Shown here piece after piece: positions 46,001 through 55,800 of a stretch of 64,000 nucleotides of DNA. Position 1 is the stretch's first letter. Every line of letters begins with the position of its first letter. Position numbers and translations under genes: made by a program. Source of the DNA: an uncultured Isosphaeraceae bacterium (GTDB lineage Bacteria > Planctomycetota > Planctomycetia > Isosphaerales > Isosphaeraceae). A model generated the notes under the pieces. The model did no database searches. It was not told the DNA's origin and saw nothing but the letters and a program-made list of their open reading frames with translations. The DNA is taken from contig CAMFLR010000002.1 of NCBI GenBank assembly GCA_945957605.1, positions 296,197 through 360,196 on the forward strand, read 5' to 3'.

Positions 46001-47270
46001 ATGGTTCAGCGTCCACGCATATCCATCAGCCGACGGGCTTTCCGTTTTTTTTGCCGACGTGACGGATCAGCGTCGCGCTCATGAGGCGGTAAGACTCTAT
46101 GCGAATCGCCTCGAAAACCTTCGGGAGATCGACCTCGCAATTCTTTCGGCACAATCGCCACACGAAATCGCGATGGTGGCGTTACAACACCTTGCCCGAC
46201 TCGTCCCATGCAGCGCCGGCGCCGCCGCGCTGTACTCCGCCGACGAAAATGAACTTGAACTTTTGAGTTCCGTCGGCGCCGGTTCTGACTGCGACGCGCA
46301 AAAGCCGTGGATCTCATGGGCGCCAGTGGACGAAAAAGAGCGACAGCCTCTTCGAGAAGGGCGAGCGGTTGTGGTCGATCGCATTTCCTCAGTACCTTCC
46401 GAACGTGCGTTCGCGGAAGCGTTCATAGGACCGGGATTGCAATCTTATGTGCAAGCTCCGCTCTGGGATCGTGAAGAAATGATTGGCTTGCTCTGCCTCG
46501 GCGCCGATACTCCAGCGGCCTACAGCGGCAGTGCTGTTGAGATCATCCGCGAGGTGGCCGATCACCTTGCGATCGCCATGCGCCAATCCCTCCTGCGCGA
46601 CGAAATCCTTAGCGCCAAAGATCGATTGGAAACGATGTCTCGTCGCCTCATTCTAGCGGAGGAAGCTGAGCGACGGCGGATCGCGCGTGAATTACATGAT
46701 GAGACCGGCCAGGGACTGGTCGCGCTCAAGATCAACCTCAACGCAATTTCGCGGAATCCTGCAGCGCTGACAACGCAACACCGAATCAACGAGTGCCTTG
46801 TCATTGTCGACCGAACAATCGCTCAAGTTCGCAACCTGTCGGTTCATCTGCGACCGACGTTGCTCGACGATTTTGGACTGGTGATTTCCCTGAAGACATA
46901 CTGCGATGGACTCGCTCAACGCCTTGGGATCAACATCGATTTCATCGCCGATCCCTCGATTGGCCGCTGCGACCCTGAGGTGGAGACGGCTTGCTATCGG
47001 ATCGTTCAGGAGGCACTGAACAACATCACGAAGTACGCCAAGGCAAGCGAGGTGCGTGTGCTCCTCGAAAGGCGACGATCCGATCTGATTGTGGAGATCG
47101 GCGACAACGGACTGGGTTTCGACGTCGCCACCGCCCGAGCTCGGGCGACCTGCGGCTCTAGCTTCGGCGTACTGGGAATGGAAGAGCGCGCAACGCTGGT
47201 CGGCGGCAGCCTCACCATTCAATCCGAGGCGGGTCACGGTACACTTGTAAGAGCCGTCTTGCCATTTTAG
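43059..47270 (+). CDS. Membrane-anchored multi-PAS/GAF histidine kinase (HisKA_3), paralogue A
   Basis: A 1403-residue protein. The N-terminal membrane module (about 20-115) has three to four helices (SYVFTLILVSIVITVV; RLVALFTITLSAWLGGFG; LLALGLIVVSVWQ). About seven PAS/PAC repeats follow to residue 1010; units 2 and 3 are close copies (LAAIVENSDDAIVGKDPNG; LAAIVESSDDSIISEDLNG). A GAF domain (about 1035-1180) precedes the kinase core with RRRIARELHDETGQGLVALK (phospho-His), ALNNITKYAKA, GDNGLGFDV and GVLGMEERATLVGG. The neighbouring NarL-type regulator at 47313 is its likely partner. Most of the chain is collinear with the kinase at 52846. Confidence 0.92.
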   Translation: MASRSGRRPRMSWRADAYALHRQVLSYVFTLILVSIVITVVRDQASSLPAQTIRLVALFTITLSAWLGGFGHGLLALGLIVVSVWQFDQPLWGSPNTRLLLSAAIGMLASLVLSSLRQSRRQAKGFTQSIQAILDTSVDLIFMIDASGELMHVSQSAVNLLDCDRQIIVGKTWRDIGLMNEGSEEFDKLCEQVLETGKPARGKFVSQTSSYGARAFDCILTPVIDDSRAAENKLVVVARDVTDQERIDETNARLAAIVENSDDAIVGKDPNGIVTSWNRGAERLFGYTAEEMIGQSIERIIPVDRRGEEPEILEKLRAGERIEHFESVRIAKDGQFVDVSLTISPIRDESGRITGASKIVHDMTDRRRADSANARLAAIVESSDDSIISEDLNGLITTWNAGAQKLFGYTAEETVGRPVDSILLSPDDPKEVKELLAQTLRGEPVRNFDTRRLRKAGSIVDVSVTVSLIRDPHDNVIGVARIHRDITQRLKAEAARRESDRLARSVLDSLPDHIAVLDEHGVIIAVNQAWRDFALANDAHTSVSEGADYLAACAMARGGDVAGAIEFASAIREMLAGERAAFEIEYPCHSPNEHRWFLGRLTPFQGDGPRRIVVSHHNITIRKLAEKRLREREHMLSQSQKMAHVGSWELEFGDLTNFNGSPLRWSDECYRIFGHEPSEGVESNDLFFRAIPEEDQVAIHSAIRRSINEGMPYEIVHRIRRPDGSERIVHEWGEVNGAFGQNGHPISMQGTCQDITERKLAEEALRLSEERLAMATQAAGIGTWDTDVESMVCEWSSLEAELFGFPANLLRVTYQDVLERIHPEDREVLERALALARETAGPYQLEFRVILPDGSIRWLANFGRFQYDHSGIATRIVGVSQEITARKHADEALRSSERNYVQMLESITDGFIALDADWRYSYLNPQAKNILGRDPSELLGRSLWDAYPDTVGSAFERCFRRAVTERVAVSFEEYYPEPLNKWFSVHAYPSADGLSVFFADVTDQRRAHEAVRLYANRLENLREIDLAILSAQSPHEIAMVALQHLARLVPCSAGAAALYSADENELELLSSVGAGSDCDAQKPWISWAPVDEKERQPLREGRAVVVDRISSVPSERAFAEAFIGPGLQSYVQAPLWDREEMIGLLCLGADTPAAYSGSAVEIIREVADHLAIAMRQSLLRDEILSAKDRLETMSRRLILAEEAERRRIARELHDETGQGLVALKINLNAISRNPAALTTQHRINECLVIVDRTIAQVRNLSVHLRPTLLDDFGLVISLKTYCDGLAQRLGINIDFIADPSIGRCDPEVETACYRIVQEALNNITKYAKASEVRVLLERRRSDLIVEIGDNGLGFDVATARARATCGSSFGVLGMEERATLVGGSLTIQSEAGHGTLVRAVLPF

Positions 47271-47312
47271 ACGCAAACTTAATCTAAACCATAAGGAATC
47301 GGGGGTAGTCCG

Positions 47313-47966
47313 ATGGAAAAGATTCGCGTCGTTCTCGCCGATGATCATAGTTTCGTAAGGGCTGGGGTGCGAGCAATTCTCGAGGAGATCGAGGATGTGA
47401 TGGTCGTGGCCGAAGCCGCCGACGGCCAGCAGGCGCTTGCGCTAGTAGAAAGTCATCGTCCCAATGTGCTCGTCACCGATATTTCCATGCCGATTCTGGA
47501 CGGTGTCGAACTGGCGTCTCGGGTTCCGGCGGCTTCTCCCACAACACGCGTGCTGGTGCTTTCCATGCACGCGGATCGACCTTACGCCACAAAGGCAATG
47601 GCCGCGGGCGCTGCGGGATATTTGCTGAAAGATGCTGGGCTCGATGAGCTCGAAAAGGCTCTTCGCGCCGTTGCAAATGGCGAAAGCTACTTGAGTCCAG
47701 CGATCTCGACACATGTTCTGGCCGACTATACTCGGCTCGCGAAGGCTGAGGCAACGCCGACTAGTCCGCTCACTCCTCGTCAACTCGAAGTTTTGCGACT
47801 GGTTGTCGAAGGGCTGCCCACAAAAACAATCGCACGGCGGCTCGAGATTAGCGTGAAGACCGCCGAAACTCATCGCTCACAATTGATGGACCGCCTCGAC
47901 ATTCACGACGTCCCCGGACTCGTTCGGTACGCGATTCGAATGGGGATGATCGCGCCTGACCAATGA
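47313..47966 (+). CDS. NarL/LuxR-type response regulator paired with kinase A
   Basis: A 217-residue protein. The receiver has IRVVLADDHSFVRAGVRAIL, the phospho-Asp in VLVTDISMPILDG and Lys in GYLLKDAG. The C-terminal LuxR-type HTH has LTPRQLEVLRLVVEGLPTKT and RRLEISVKTAETHRSQLMDR. It lies 42 bp after the kinase stop codon and should be its DNA-binding output. A close relative, with the same pairing, is at 56519. The target genes are not evident. Confidence 0.93.
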   Translation: MEKIRVVLADDHSFVRAGVRAILEEIEDVMVVAEAADGQQALALVESHRPNVLVTDISMPILDGVELASRVPAASPTTRVLVLSMHADRPYATKAMAAGAAGYLLKDAGLDELEKALRAVANGESYLSPAISTHVLADYTRLAKAEATPTSPLTPRQLEVLRLVVEGLPTKTIARRLEISVKTAETHRSQLMDRLDIHDVPGLVRYAIRMGMIAPDQ

Positions 47967-47984
47967 CATGAACGGGACCACGGC

Positions 47985-48251
47985 TCAGGCCGATTTCTCG
48001 TATCCCAAACGGACAAGAACCTCGAGCACTTCACCCCACGTGGGAAACGAGTTCCCGCTCGCTAACTTGTACGCCTCGATTGCCGCAAGAAATTCCATTT
48101 CCTGTGCTGAATAATCACGATCGCAAGTTGTCGGATCGATTCGTCGACGCCGCCCACTGACAGCTCGTGCTTGGCCTGCGCGCCGAGCCTGAGCTTCGGA
48201 CTTCGAGGGTGCGGATTCTGACATCGAGAGGCTGGGAGTGATCGTCGCCAT
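47985..48251 (-). CDS. Small protein of the [11 protein letters not shown] family, copy 2
   Basis: An 88-residue protein from ATG 48251 with AAGGAGAG 6 bases upstream; the longer open frame to 48479 lacks support. A basic, Ser/Ala/Arg-rich first half ([19 protein letters not shown]) leads into a conserved C-terminal module, [19 protein letters not shown] and [18 protein letters not shown], shared with 36529-36789. It converges on the response regulator at 47313-47966, 18 bp away. Function unknown; the basic half may bind nucleic acid. Confidence 0.72.
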   Translation of the reverse strand: MATITPSLSMSESAPSKSEAQARRAGQARAVSGRRRRIDPTTCDRDYSAQEMEFLAAIEAYKLASGNSFPTWGEVLEVLVRLGYEKSA

Positions 48252-48402
48252 GATGCTCTCCTTGGCCGTGAGGTGTTTGTCAAAGTGAAAAAAATCAAGC
48301 CAACGCCGAAACGGCGTTGGGTTCCGTGCCGAATAGCAACGCACGGGCCTTGCGCTTAACGCGAGCGAGCTAAGCGACTGCAGCTCAATAGCGTTACGTT
48401 GA

Positions 48403-48579
48403 TCAGGAGAGCCGGACCTGCGCCAGATGGGTATTGGTGCCGTGACGATACAGGTAAGCGCAGGTTGACTCAATCGCATTGCGAAGCCTGCAGAACTTTT
48501 CGGTCAGTTGGCTGAATTCGGCAAGAGTTTGGACCACACGGGCGAATTCGTTGGTCCGCTGCGTCGCGGTTGCGGTCAT
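48403..48579 (-). CDS. Possible small helical protein
   Basis: A 58-residue frame from ATG 48579, [20 protein letters not shown], followed by [20 protein letters not shown]. The amphipathic helical composition looks protein-like. The ribosome-binding site is weak and no family is recognised, so this may be a chance frame. It lies upstream of, and in the same orientation as, the small gene at 47985-48251. Confidence 0.3.
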   Translation of the reverse strand: MTATATQRTNEFARVVQTLAEFSQLTEKFCRLRNAIESTCAYLYRHGTNTHLAQVRLS

Positions 48580-49125
48580 GGTGCATTTCCCAGAGAGGTT
48601 GTCATCGCGATCGACCGTCATTGGTCGACTCTCGGATTTTCTGCGTTCGCGTCAATTTCGACGATTGGCAATTCCCCCTACTTCCGAACCAGAAAACTCA
48701 CTGAGACGACTGCTCCGTCAAAACCCGAGCGCGGCGTAGAGGCGCTATATGGCCCGCAGTGGGTTGTAGCAAAGCAAGTAAGCTATCCCCAAATTTTGGC
48801 CCAGAGGTAAGTGGGGTGTGAGCTTCGGAATTGCAGTATCACCTCGACACTACGTGCGCAGCACTTGGCGCGCCAATGCCTTCTCAGGGTAATCCCTAAG
48901 GACGATTTACCGGATCACCTGAGAATTCGAGTCACTTATTGGTCTAGATTTCTCACAGTGATGTGCGTCACCGCAAGCTGAGTTCCATCGCGACGCTTCC
49001 GATAAGAAGGATCTCTGTGCAGAACTGGATGGTGAAGGAAGCAGCGAGACGACTCATTTCCCCCTTGATCGGGGCATCCATAAGAAGCCCCGAAGTCATA
49101 TCTCGCTGAATTCCGGAGGAGATTT
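48580..49125. other. Intergenic region, no gene recognised
   Basis: About 545 bases upstream of the small response regulator. Open frames on both strands lack family features. Only the strong GGAGGAG at about 49115-49121 is clearly functional; it serves the TTG start at 49126. Confidence 0.45.
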
Positions 49126-49569
49126 TTGAATTCCTTTCGCGAAAATCGCTCTGACGAGGTCGTCGGAGACCATTCGAAGTGCCGCGTATTGCTCGTCGAT
49201 GACAGTGCGGTATTTCTCAAGGCCCTCGATCGATTGTGCTCTACCATTCCGGGTGTGGTTGTCGTTGGCCTCGCGGCCTCAGGCGCCGATGCGCTCGAGC
49301 AAGCGGCCCGCATCCATCCCGACCTGGTCCTTACGGATTTTGCAATGCCGTGGATGCACGGGCTCCAGGTTGCCCAGTGCCTTGCGGCTCGCCCCCAACC
49401 GCCGCGTGTCGTTCTGATGACCGCTGACGACGATGTCTCGCAAGCGGCGGTTGGGGTGGATGGGGTCGATGATTGCCTTGCGAAATCCGATTTGACCTCG
49501 GCGTTAGAGAACGTTTTGAAGCGACTCTTCCCCAACCGTCTTGTTGGGGGGTCCGCGACCACCCAGTGA
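49126..49569 (+). CDS. Single-domain response regulator with TTG start
   Basis: A 147-residue receiver without an output domain. The TTG start is supported by GGAGGAG 5-6 bases upstream and by homology beginning soon after: CRVLLVDDSAVFLKALDRLC, phospho-Asp in LVLTDFAMPWMHGL, and a conserved Lys in DDCLAKSDLT. It probably modulates another protein. The GGDEF-EAL gene follows 107 bp downstream, so it may relay a kinase signal to cyclic-di-GMP metabolism. Confidence 0.85.
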   Translation: MNSFRENRSDEVVGDHSKCRVLLVDDSAVFLKALDRLCSTIPGVVVVGLAASGADALEQAARIHPDLVLTDFAMPWMHGLQVAQCLAARPQPPRVVLMTADDDVSQAAVGVDGVDDCLAKSDLTSALENVLKRLFPNRLVGGSATTQ

Positions 49570-49676
49570 GTGGAACGATTGCCACTCTCGCTCGATTTGC
49601 AGAGTGGCACCCCTATCGTGGTGTTGCCGACGACGAAGGCGTTGAGTTTACTCCAACCCGATGAGCACTTATTTCC

Positions 49677-52097
49677 ATGAATGGAATCGATATCAATTCG
49701 TTCGAGGAAGCTATGACTTGCCGTCGCGCTGAGGAATTGTTCGACAACCAACGCCGCGACCTATTCCGCGTCGCAAACCGACTGTTCGCCGGTCTCTTGA
49801 TGTTCGAGTGGCTGGCGGTAGTCGTCACCGTCCTCCTCACTTGGTCCACGTACGCGACCGCCAGCCAGGCTTGGGCAAACCACCTATTGACTGCGATTTA
49901 TTTGGGCGGAGTGATTGTGAGCCTGCCGATCTATTTGGCGCTGACCGCTCCCGAGCGAACATTAACGCGGCACGTTGTGGCGATCGGACAAATGCTCAAC
50001 TGTTCGCTCCTGATTCATTTTATGAACGGGCGAATCGAAGCCCATTTCCAGATATTCGGATCGCTCGCGTTCCTGGCCTTCTATCGCGACTGGCGTGTGC
50101 TCGTATCGGCATCGATCGTGGTCGCTACCGATCACTGGTTGCGAGGCGTCTTCATGCCCATGTCCGTGTTTGGCGTCATGACAGTACAGCCTTGGCGTTG
50201 GCTCGAACACGTCGGTTGGGTCGCGTTCGAGGACATATTCTTGGTCTGGTCTTGCTGTCGCGGAACTCAAGAAATGTGGATCATTGCCACGCGCCAATCT
50301 GACTGGGAAGCCCTCCAAAGCCAAATCGAAACTCGAGTCGCAATCCGCACTGCTAGGCTTCGAGAAAGCGAAGCTCGCAAGGCGATCATCTTCGAATCAG
50401 CGATCGACGCCATCATTACACTCGACGACCAAGGCAGAATAGTCGAAGTCAATTCCGCAGCCGAAACTATGCTGGGGCACCGTAGAGAACTGATTCTGGG
50501 GCGAGTGTTCGATCACTTCATCCTGCCTCGGAAGAATAGCTCGCTGTGCTGCGACAACCTGGATCGAATCATTGCATGGAACGGCGAGCATGCGGTAGGA
50601 CGCCGTCTGGAATTGATTTTGGAACGCGCGGATGGCGCCGTATTCCCCGCCGAGATTTCGATCAACCCAGTGCGACTCGACAATACTACCACCGGATATA
50701 CGGCATTCGTTCGCGACATCAGCGAGCGAAAAGAAACGGAAAACCGGCTCGCCTATCAAGCGACGCACGACAGTCTGACTGGACTTCCCAATCGCGCGCA
50801 GTTTCAGACCGACATGGAACGGTTCCTCGCGGACGGAGCCCCGCTCGCTTTGTTGCTGATCGACCTCGACCGCTTCAAGGAAATCAACGATACGCTCGGC
50901 CATCACGCCGGCGACGTCTTGCTCAGACAGATCGGTCCGCGTATGCGTAACGCACTCAATGGCGCAGGCGTCGTCGCTCGACTCGGCGGGGACGAGTTTG
51001 CGATTCTTCTGCCTGGAGCTGGTCAGGTCGAAGCAATGAAGGTCGCCGAGGCGCTGCTCGAAGTGATCAGACAGCCGCTCGTCGTTGGCACGCATTCGCT
51101 CGATGTAGGTTCGAGCATTGGTATCGCCATGAGCCCCGACCACACGCACGACCCCGTCGGATTACTTCAGTGTGCCGACGTCGCCATGTATTCGGCCAAA
51201 CGTGCCAAAGTCGGTTACCTGCTCTATTCCGCCGACCAGACCGCGCGCACGCCGCGTCGCCTCGAGATGATTGGAGAACTTCGACGTGCCATCGAGCAAG
51301 ATCAACTCCGCCTCCACTACCAGCCCAAGGTCGATCTGAAAACAGGCAGAGTGATCGGCGCGGAAGCCCTCGCACGCTGGCAACATCCCCGGGAGGGCTT
51401 GCTGCCTCCCAGCCAGTTCATAGCCATCGCAGAAGAGACTGGATTGATCAAGCCGCTGACGCTCTGGGCCATTGAAGCCGCATTGACACAGAGCAGAGTG
51501 TGGCGCGAGTGTGGTATCCAACTACCCATCGCCGTCAATCTTGCGGCTGAAACCCTGGCCGCCGCCGACCTGGCGGACGTGATTGCAAGTATCTTCCAAC
51601 ATGTCGAGGCCCGCCCCGAGTGGCTGACTCTCGAGGTAACCGAGGGTGCCATCATGACCAATCCCGCACGAGCAAAGCTCACACTGACGAAGCTACGCGA
51701 GACGGGTGTGAAGATCTCGATCGACGACTTTGGAACAGGCTATTCGTCGCTCGCTTATTTGAGAGACTTACCAGCGGACGAAGTGAAAATCGATCGGCTG
51801 TTCGTTAAAGACATGACTTTCAGCGAAAAAAACGCATGCATTGTTCGTTCGGTGATCGATCTCGGAAGAAACCTTGGTCTTCAGGTTGTCGCTGAAGGTG
51901 CCGAAGACGCCGCCACTGTTGATATGCTCGCGTCGATGGGTTGCAACTCGATTCAGGGCTATTACTTTTCTGCGCCATTACCATCGACACAGTTCGCGGA
52001 ATGGTTTAGTCAGAAGCAAGGGCGGAACTACGAGTTTGCTTCGGCTCGCAACCAACTGAATTCAATGATCACGGCATCCAGTGCATGCAACAACTAG
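49677..52097 (+). CDS. Membrane PAS-GGDEF-EAL protein (cyclic-di-GMP synthesis/breakdown)
   Basis: An 806-residue protein. The N-terminal membrane module (about 30-200) has five or six helices (GLLMFEWLAVVVTVLLTW; GGVIVSLPIYLALTA). A PAS domain (about 235-355) precedes a GGDEF domain (about 365-525) with intact RLGGDEFAIL. The EAL domain (about 545-790) has GAEALARWQHP, LEVTEGAIM and IDDFGTGYSSLAYLRDLPAD. Both active-site motifs look complete, so it could make or degrade c-di-GMP. No RxxD inhibitory site is seen just before GGDEF. Located between two paralogous kinase-regulator pairs and near a polysaccharide locus, it is a candidate regulator of matrix production. Confidence 0.92.
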   Translation: MNGIDINSFEEAMTCRRAEELFDNQRRDLFRVANRLFAGLLMFEWLAVVVTVLLTWSTYATASQAWANHLLTAIYLGGVIVSLPIYLALTAPERTLTRHVVAIGQMLNCSLLIHFMNGRIEAHFQIFGSLAFLAFYRDWRVLVSASIVVATDHWLRGVFMPMSVFGVMTVQPWRWLEHVGWVAFEDIFLVWSCCRGTQEMWIIATRQSDWEALQSQIETRVAIRTARLRESEARKAIIFESAIDAIITLDDQGRIVEVNSAAETMLGHRRELILGRVFDHFILPRKNSSLCCDNLDRIIAWNGEHAVGRRLELILERADGAVFPAEISINPVRLDNTTTGYTAFVRDISERKETENRLAYQATHDSLTGLPNRAQFQTDMERFLADGAPLALLLIDLDRFKEINDTLGHHAGDVLLRQIGPRMRNALNGAGVVARLGGDEFAILLPGAGQVEAMKVAEALLEVIRQPLVVGTHSLDVGSSIGIAMSPDHTHDPVGLLQCADVAMYSAKRAKVGYLLYSADQTARTPRRLEMIGELRRAIEQDQLRLHYQPKVDLKTGRVIGAEALARWQHPREGLLPPSQFIAIAEETGLIKPLTLWAIEAALTQSRVWRECGIQLPIAVNLAAETLAAADLADVIASIFQHVEARPEWLTLEVTEGAIMTNPARAKLTLTKLRETGVKISIDDFGTGYSSLAYLRDLPADEVKIDRLFVKDMTFSEKNACIVRSVIDLGRNLGLQVVAEGAEDAATVDMLASMGCNSIQGYYFSAPLPSTQFAEWFSQKQGRNYEFASARNQLNSMITASSACNN

Positions 52098-52845
52098 CAT
52101 TTGAGCATTTAGATTGCAAATCGCTGTTAATTTCAAACCCACGTGAACCACAACAATTAGACATGATGGGAAATCGATAGCATGGTAATTTTGGCGGAGT
52201 TAGTCTCTTGTAGACTTACTGTGGTTTTCAGGTCGAAGCCCGCGTAAGTGGTGAGTTTTCACACCCTTCAAAAAATCAAAACAACGATCGTCCAGCGCCG
52301 CTTTGAGCTCTTCAAACTAGCGATCCAGTTTGAGACGATCCAAGCCTCCAAGACTCAAACTTATTGCTCGAACTCCTGCTGAATACGCCCACGGCCTTCC
52401 AGATTCTGAGAGAACTCCGCATACTTGTAAATTTCAACATGATTATTATCCAATACGATTACGTCTCGAATTCGTCTGCCCTCATTCAGCTCGATGCGAC
52501 TTCCAGCGTGCTGACAGGTCCAAGTTTCATGGACATTCTTTACTTATGCTCAATACTAAATTAACCTTAATATTAACCAGTCTAATTTGTCAGTACGTTC
52601 TTCGTCCGCTAGACCATGCGATAGTGCATTGAGTAAATCACACTTGCTTGGCTCCTTGATTCCACGTGAATCTCACCCACAATGAGCTGTACTTTATTTT
52701 GTTGCGATGTACTAAGGTCTCTACGATTTGATACCATAGTGTGTGGTCAACCTACGCCGGTTCTAATTGCGCTCGATGAAGAGCTGCGAAACGAGCGCCC
52801 TTCTCCCAGCTGATTCAAGCGTTTAACGCGCGGTCGGGAAACATT
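52098..52845. other. AT-rich intergenic region
   Basis: About 750 bases, markedly AT-rich around 52330-52600, between the GGDEF-EAL gene and kinase B. No frame is convincing. It probably contains the promoter of the 52846 kinase-regulator pair. Its base composition differs from the genes on both sides. Confidence 0.45.
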
Positions 52846-55800
52846 ATGCGCATGCGAGACATGTACCGGACACTGCGTCCGTACCTGCTGTCGGTGCCGG
52901 CGTGGTTTATTGCGTTCGGCATTCGATCAATTCTCCCACAACGGCTGGAAAGCCAAGGCGATTTTTTGGTTTCCGCCGCCTCCGTGGTAGCGGTTGCGAA
53001 CACAGTCGGGCTGGGGCCTGGCATGCTCACGGCGGCGTTGTGTGCTGTATTTTGGAAGGATCCAAGAGCTACGTCGTTTGCCGGAATGACGCAGCATCTT
53101 TCATTCGGCTTCGTCCAATGTGCATTAATCGCTGCCGTTGCGTCCGCTACGACGGGCTTGAGGCGACGATTCATCGAACCAACGTCGCAGCCCGCTCATG
53201 ATAGAGTTCGCTTTCACGAGATTGGCGGCAACAGTCCGTTCGTTGCGTCTCGGCCTTGTTCAGAAATCGATTTCCCTAGATCCGCTAAGAACTGCGTATG
53301 CTTCAACGGCGACAATAATGAACTCGCACGACGCAACTCGATCGACGATCTTAAGGCCCAGCTGGCGGCAATTGTTGAGTCGAGCGACGACGCGATTATT
53401 GGAAAGAACTTCGACGGCACGATAACGTCTTGGAACAGGGGCGCAGAGCGAATTTTCGGCTATTCTGCTGAAGAAGTGATCGGGCGGTCTGTTACGCTGC
53501 TAATGCCGACGGATCGCGTTCACGAGGAATCGACGATCCTGGGACGCCTGCGTCAAGGCGAACGAATCGATCACTTCGAATCAGTCCGTGTTACCAAGGA
53601 CGGGCACACGGTAAACGTCTCATTGACGATTTCACCCATTCGTACGCCGACAGGTGATCTCGTTGGCGTATCGAAGATTGCACGCGACATATCCGAACGC
53701 GTGAGAGCCAACGAGGCGTTCGACCGCGAGAGCGAGTTGCGACAGCGGCTCGGCCTCATCGCCGAGAGTGTTCCGGGAGTCATCTGCTCTTTCCGTCTCA
53801 CGCCGGATGGTCGCCCGACCATGCCCATTGCCACTCCCGCAATCGAGGACCTTTACGGATTTCCCCGGAGCAAACTGGCGGACGATTTCTCGCCAGTCCG
53901 CGCAAACGTTCATCCCGATTACCTTGAGGAATTCGACGAAAGCGTTCGCGTGGCATTTAGCGGTCCTAGTTCCTGGCATTGCAAATTTCGTTACTGTCAC
54001 CCGACGAAGGGAGTACGCTGGATCGAAGGGTGGTCGCGACCAGTCCTTGAGGAGGACGGCAGCGTTCTCTGGCACGGCTTCCTAATGGACGTCACCTCCT
54101 TCGAAGAGGCCCAGGAGAATCGGCGAGAGGCCGAACGCGTCGGGCGTTCAGTGCTCGACTCAATCCCAAGTCACGTTGCGTTGCTCGACGACACCGGAAC
54201 AATCGTATCTGTCAATCACGCGTGGCGCCAATTCGCAAGCATGAATGGCGCGGGCAGCGGAGTCAGCGAAGGCGCAAACTACCTTCAAGTTTGCGACGCG
54301 GTAGCCGACGAGTCTCAAGAGACCGCCGCATCATTTGCCTCAGGAATTCGCGACATTCTCGAAGGTAGCCGAGACTCATTCGCGCTCGAATATGACTGCC
54401 ATTCGAGCACAGAGCGGCGCTGGTTCATCGGCCGGGCGACTCCCCTCCGTGGTGGAGCAGCTCGTGGTGTCGTCGTCTCTCATCAAGACGTGACGCTGCT
54501 GAAACGGACCCAGGAGCAAATTGTCGATCGCGATTGGGTCTTGTCGAAATCGCAGATGATGGCCCAGGTGGGAAGTTGGGAAGTCGATGTGAGTGAGCTC
54601 GCCGATGCTGGCCAAAGCAAGCTGCGTTGTTCCAGCGAGTGCATACGCATATTCGGCTGGGAACCGAGCCCTGGCGAATCGACTTATGCTCTATTTCTCG
54701 AGACCGTACACGCGCAGGATCGAGTCACAGTTGCTCGCGCACTGGAGGATTGCGTGAGTTTGAAACATCGCCGCGAAATTGAACATCGCATCGTCCGTCG
54801 CGACGGGACTGAAAGAATTGTTTACCAGTGGTTCGAGGTCGTTGCTCGCCCCGGTCAGCGATCACTTCGGCTCATCGGCACATGTCAAGATGTCACTGAG
54901 AATCGGCGAATGCAGATCGCACTAAGTGAGAACGAAGAGCGCCTGGAACTCGCCATCGCTTCCGCAGATCTGGGCACATGGGACGCGAATCTCCTCGAAG
55001 GAATGGTCAAATGGTCGCAACGCGTGGAAGAGTTGTTTGGCTATATGCCAGGTGAATTCGATGGAACGATTGAGAGCGTCCGTACCCGCGTGCATCCAGA
55101 TGATCTAGACGACTTCGATAGGGCCATCGCTCTAGCCCGCGTCACACAAAGTCAGTATAGGCACCAGTATCGGATCATCTTAACTGATGGATCAATTCGA
55201 TGGATCGAAGGATGCGGAAGATTTACTTACGATGAGGCGGGAGAGGCAGTGCGAGTTTCTGGCGTCGCCCAAGACATTACGGATCGCAAATTCGCGGAAT
55301 TCGCAGCACGCGAATATTCGACCCGACTGGCCCATCTTCGCGAGATCGATACTGCGATAATCTCCGCTCATTCGACGCGCGAAATCGTGCAGGCCGCGAT
55401 AGAGCACCTCAGCATGCTCGTCCCATGCTGGACGGGCGGAGTCATCCGCGTTGATTTGGACCGAAAATGCGCGATACCCATTGCATCAGTAGGTATTCTA
55501 GATCAATGGTTTCCTGCGGGTGTCGAGTTTACGACTGAGGGATACGATCCAAAACGCGTGCAATCGGTCAAAGAAGGAAAGATCGAATTCGTCGAAGATA
55601 TTGCCTTACTCCCTGAAACGACTCCCCTCATTCGTGCCCTCTACGCTCATGGATTGAGATCCTACGTTCGCGTTCCATTGCTCGATCGAGGTGTGCTCGT
55701 TGGAATGCTACTCATTGGCTCGGAAAATGCTTGCGTATACACGGCAGATCATCTTGAAATTATTCGCGAAGTGACGGAACAGTTGGCCGTCGCGATCCAT

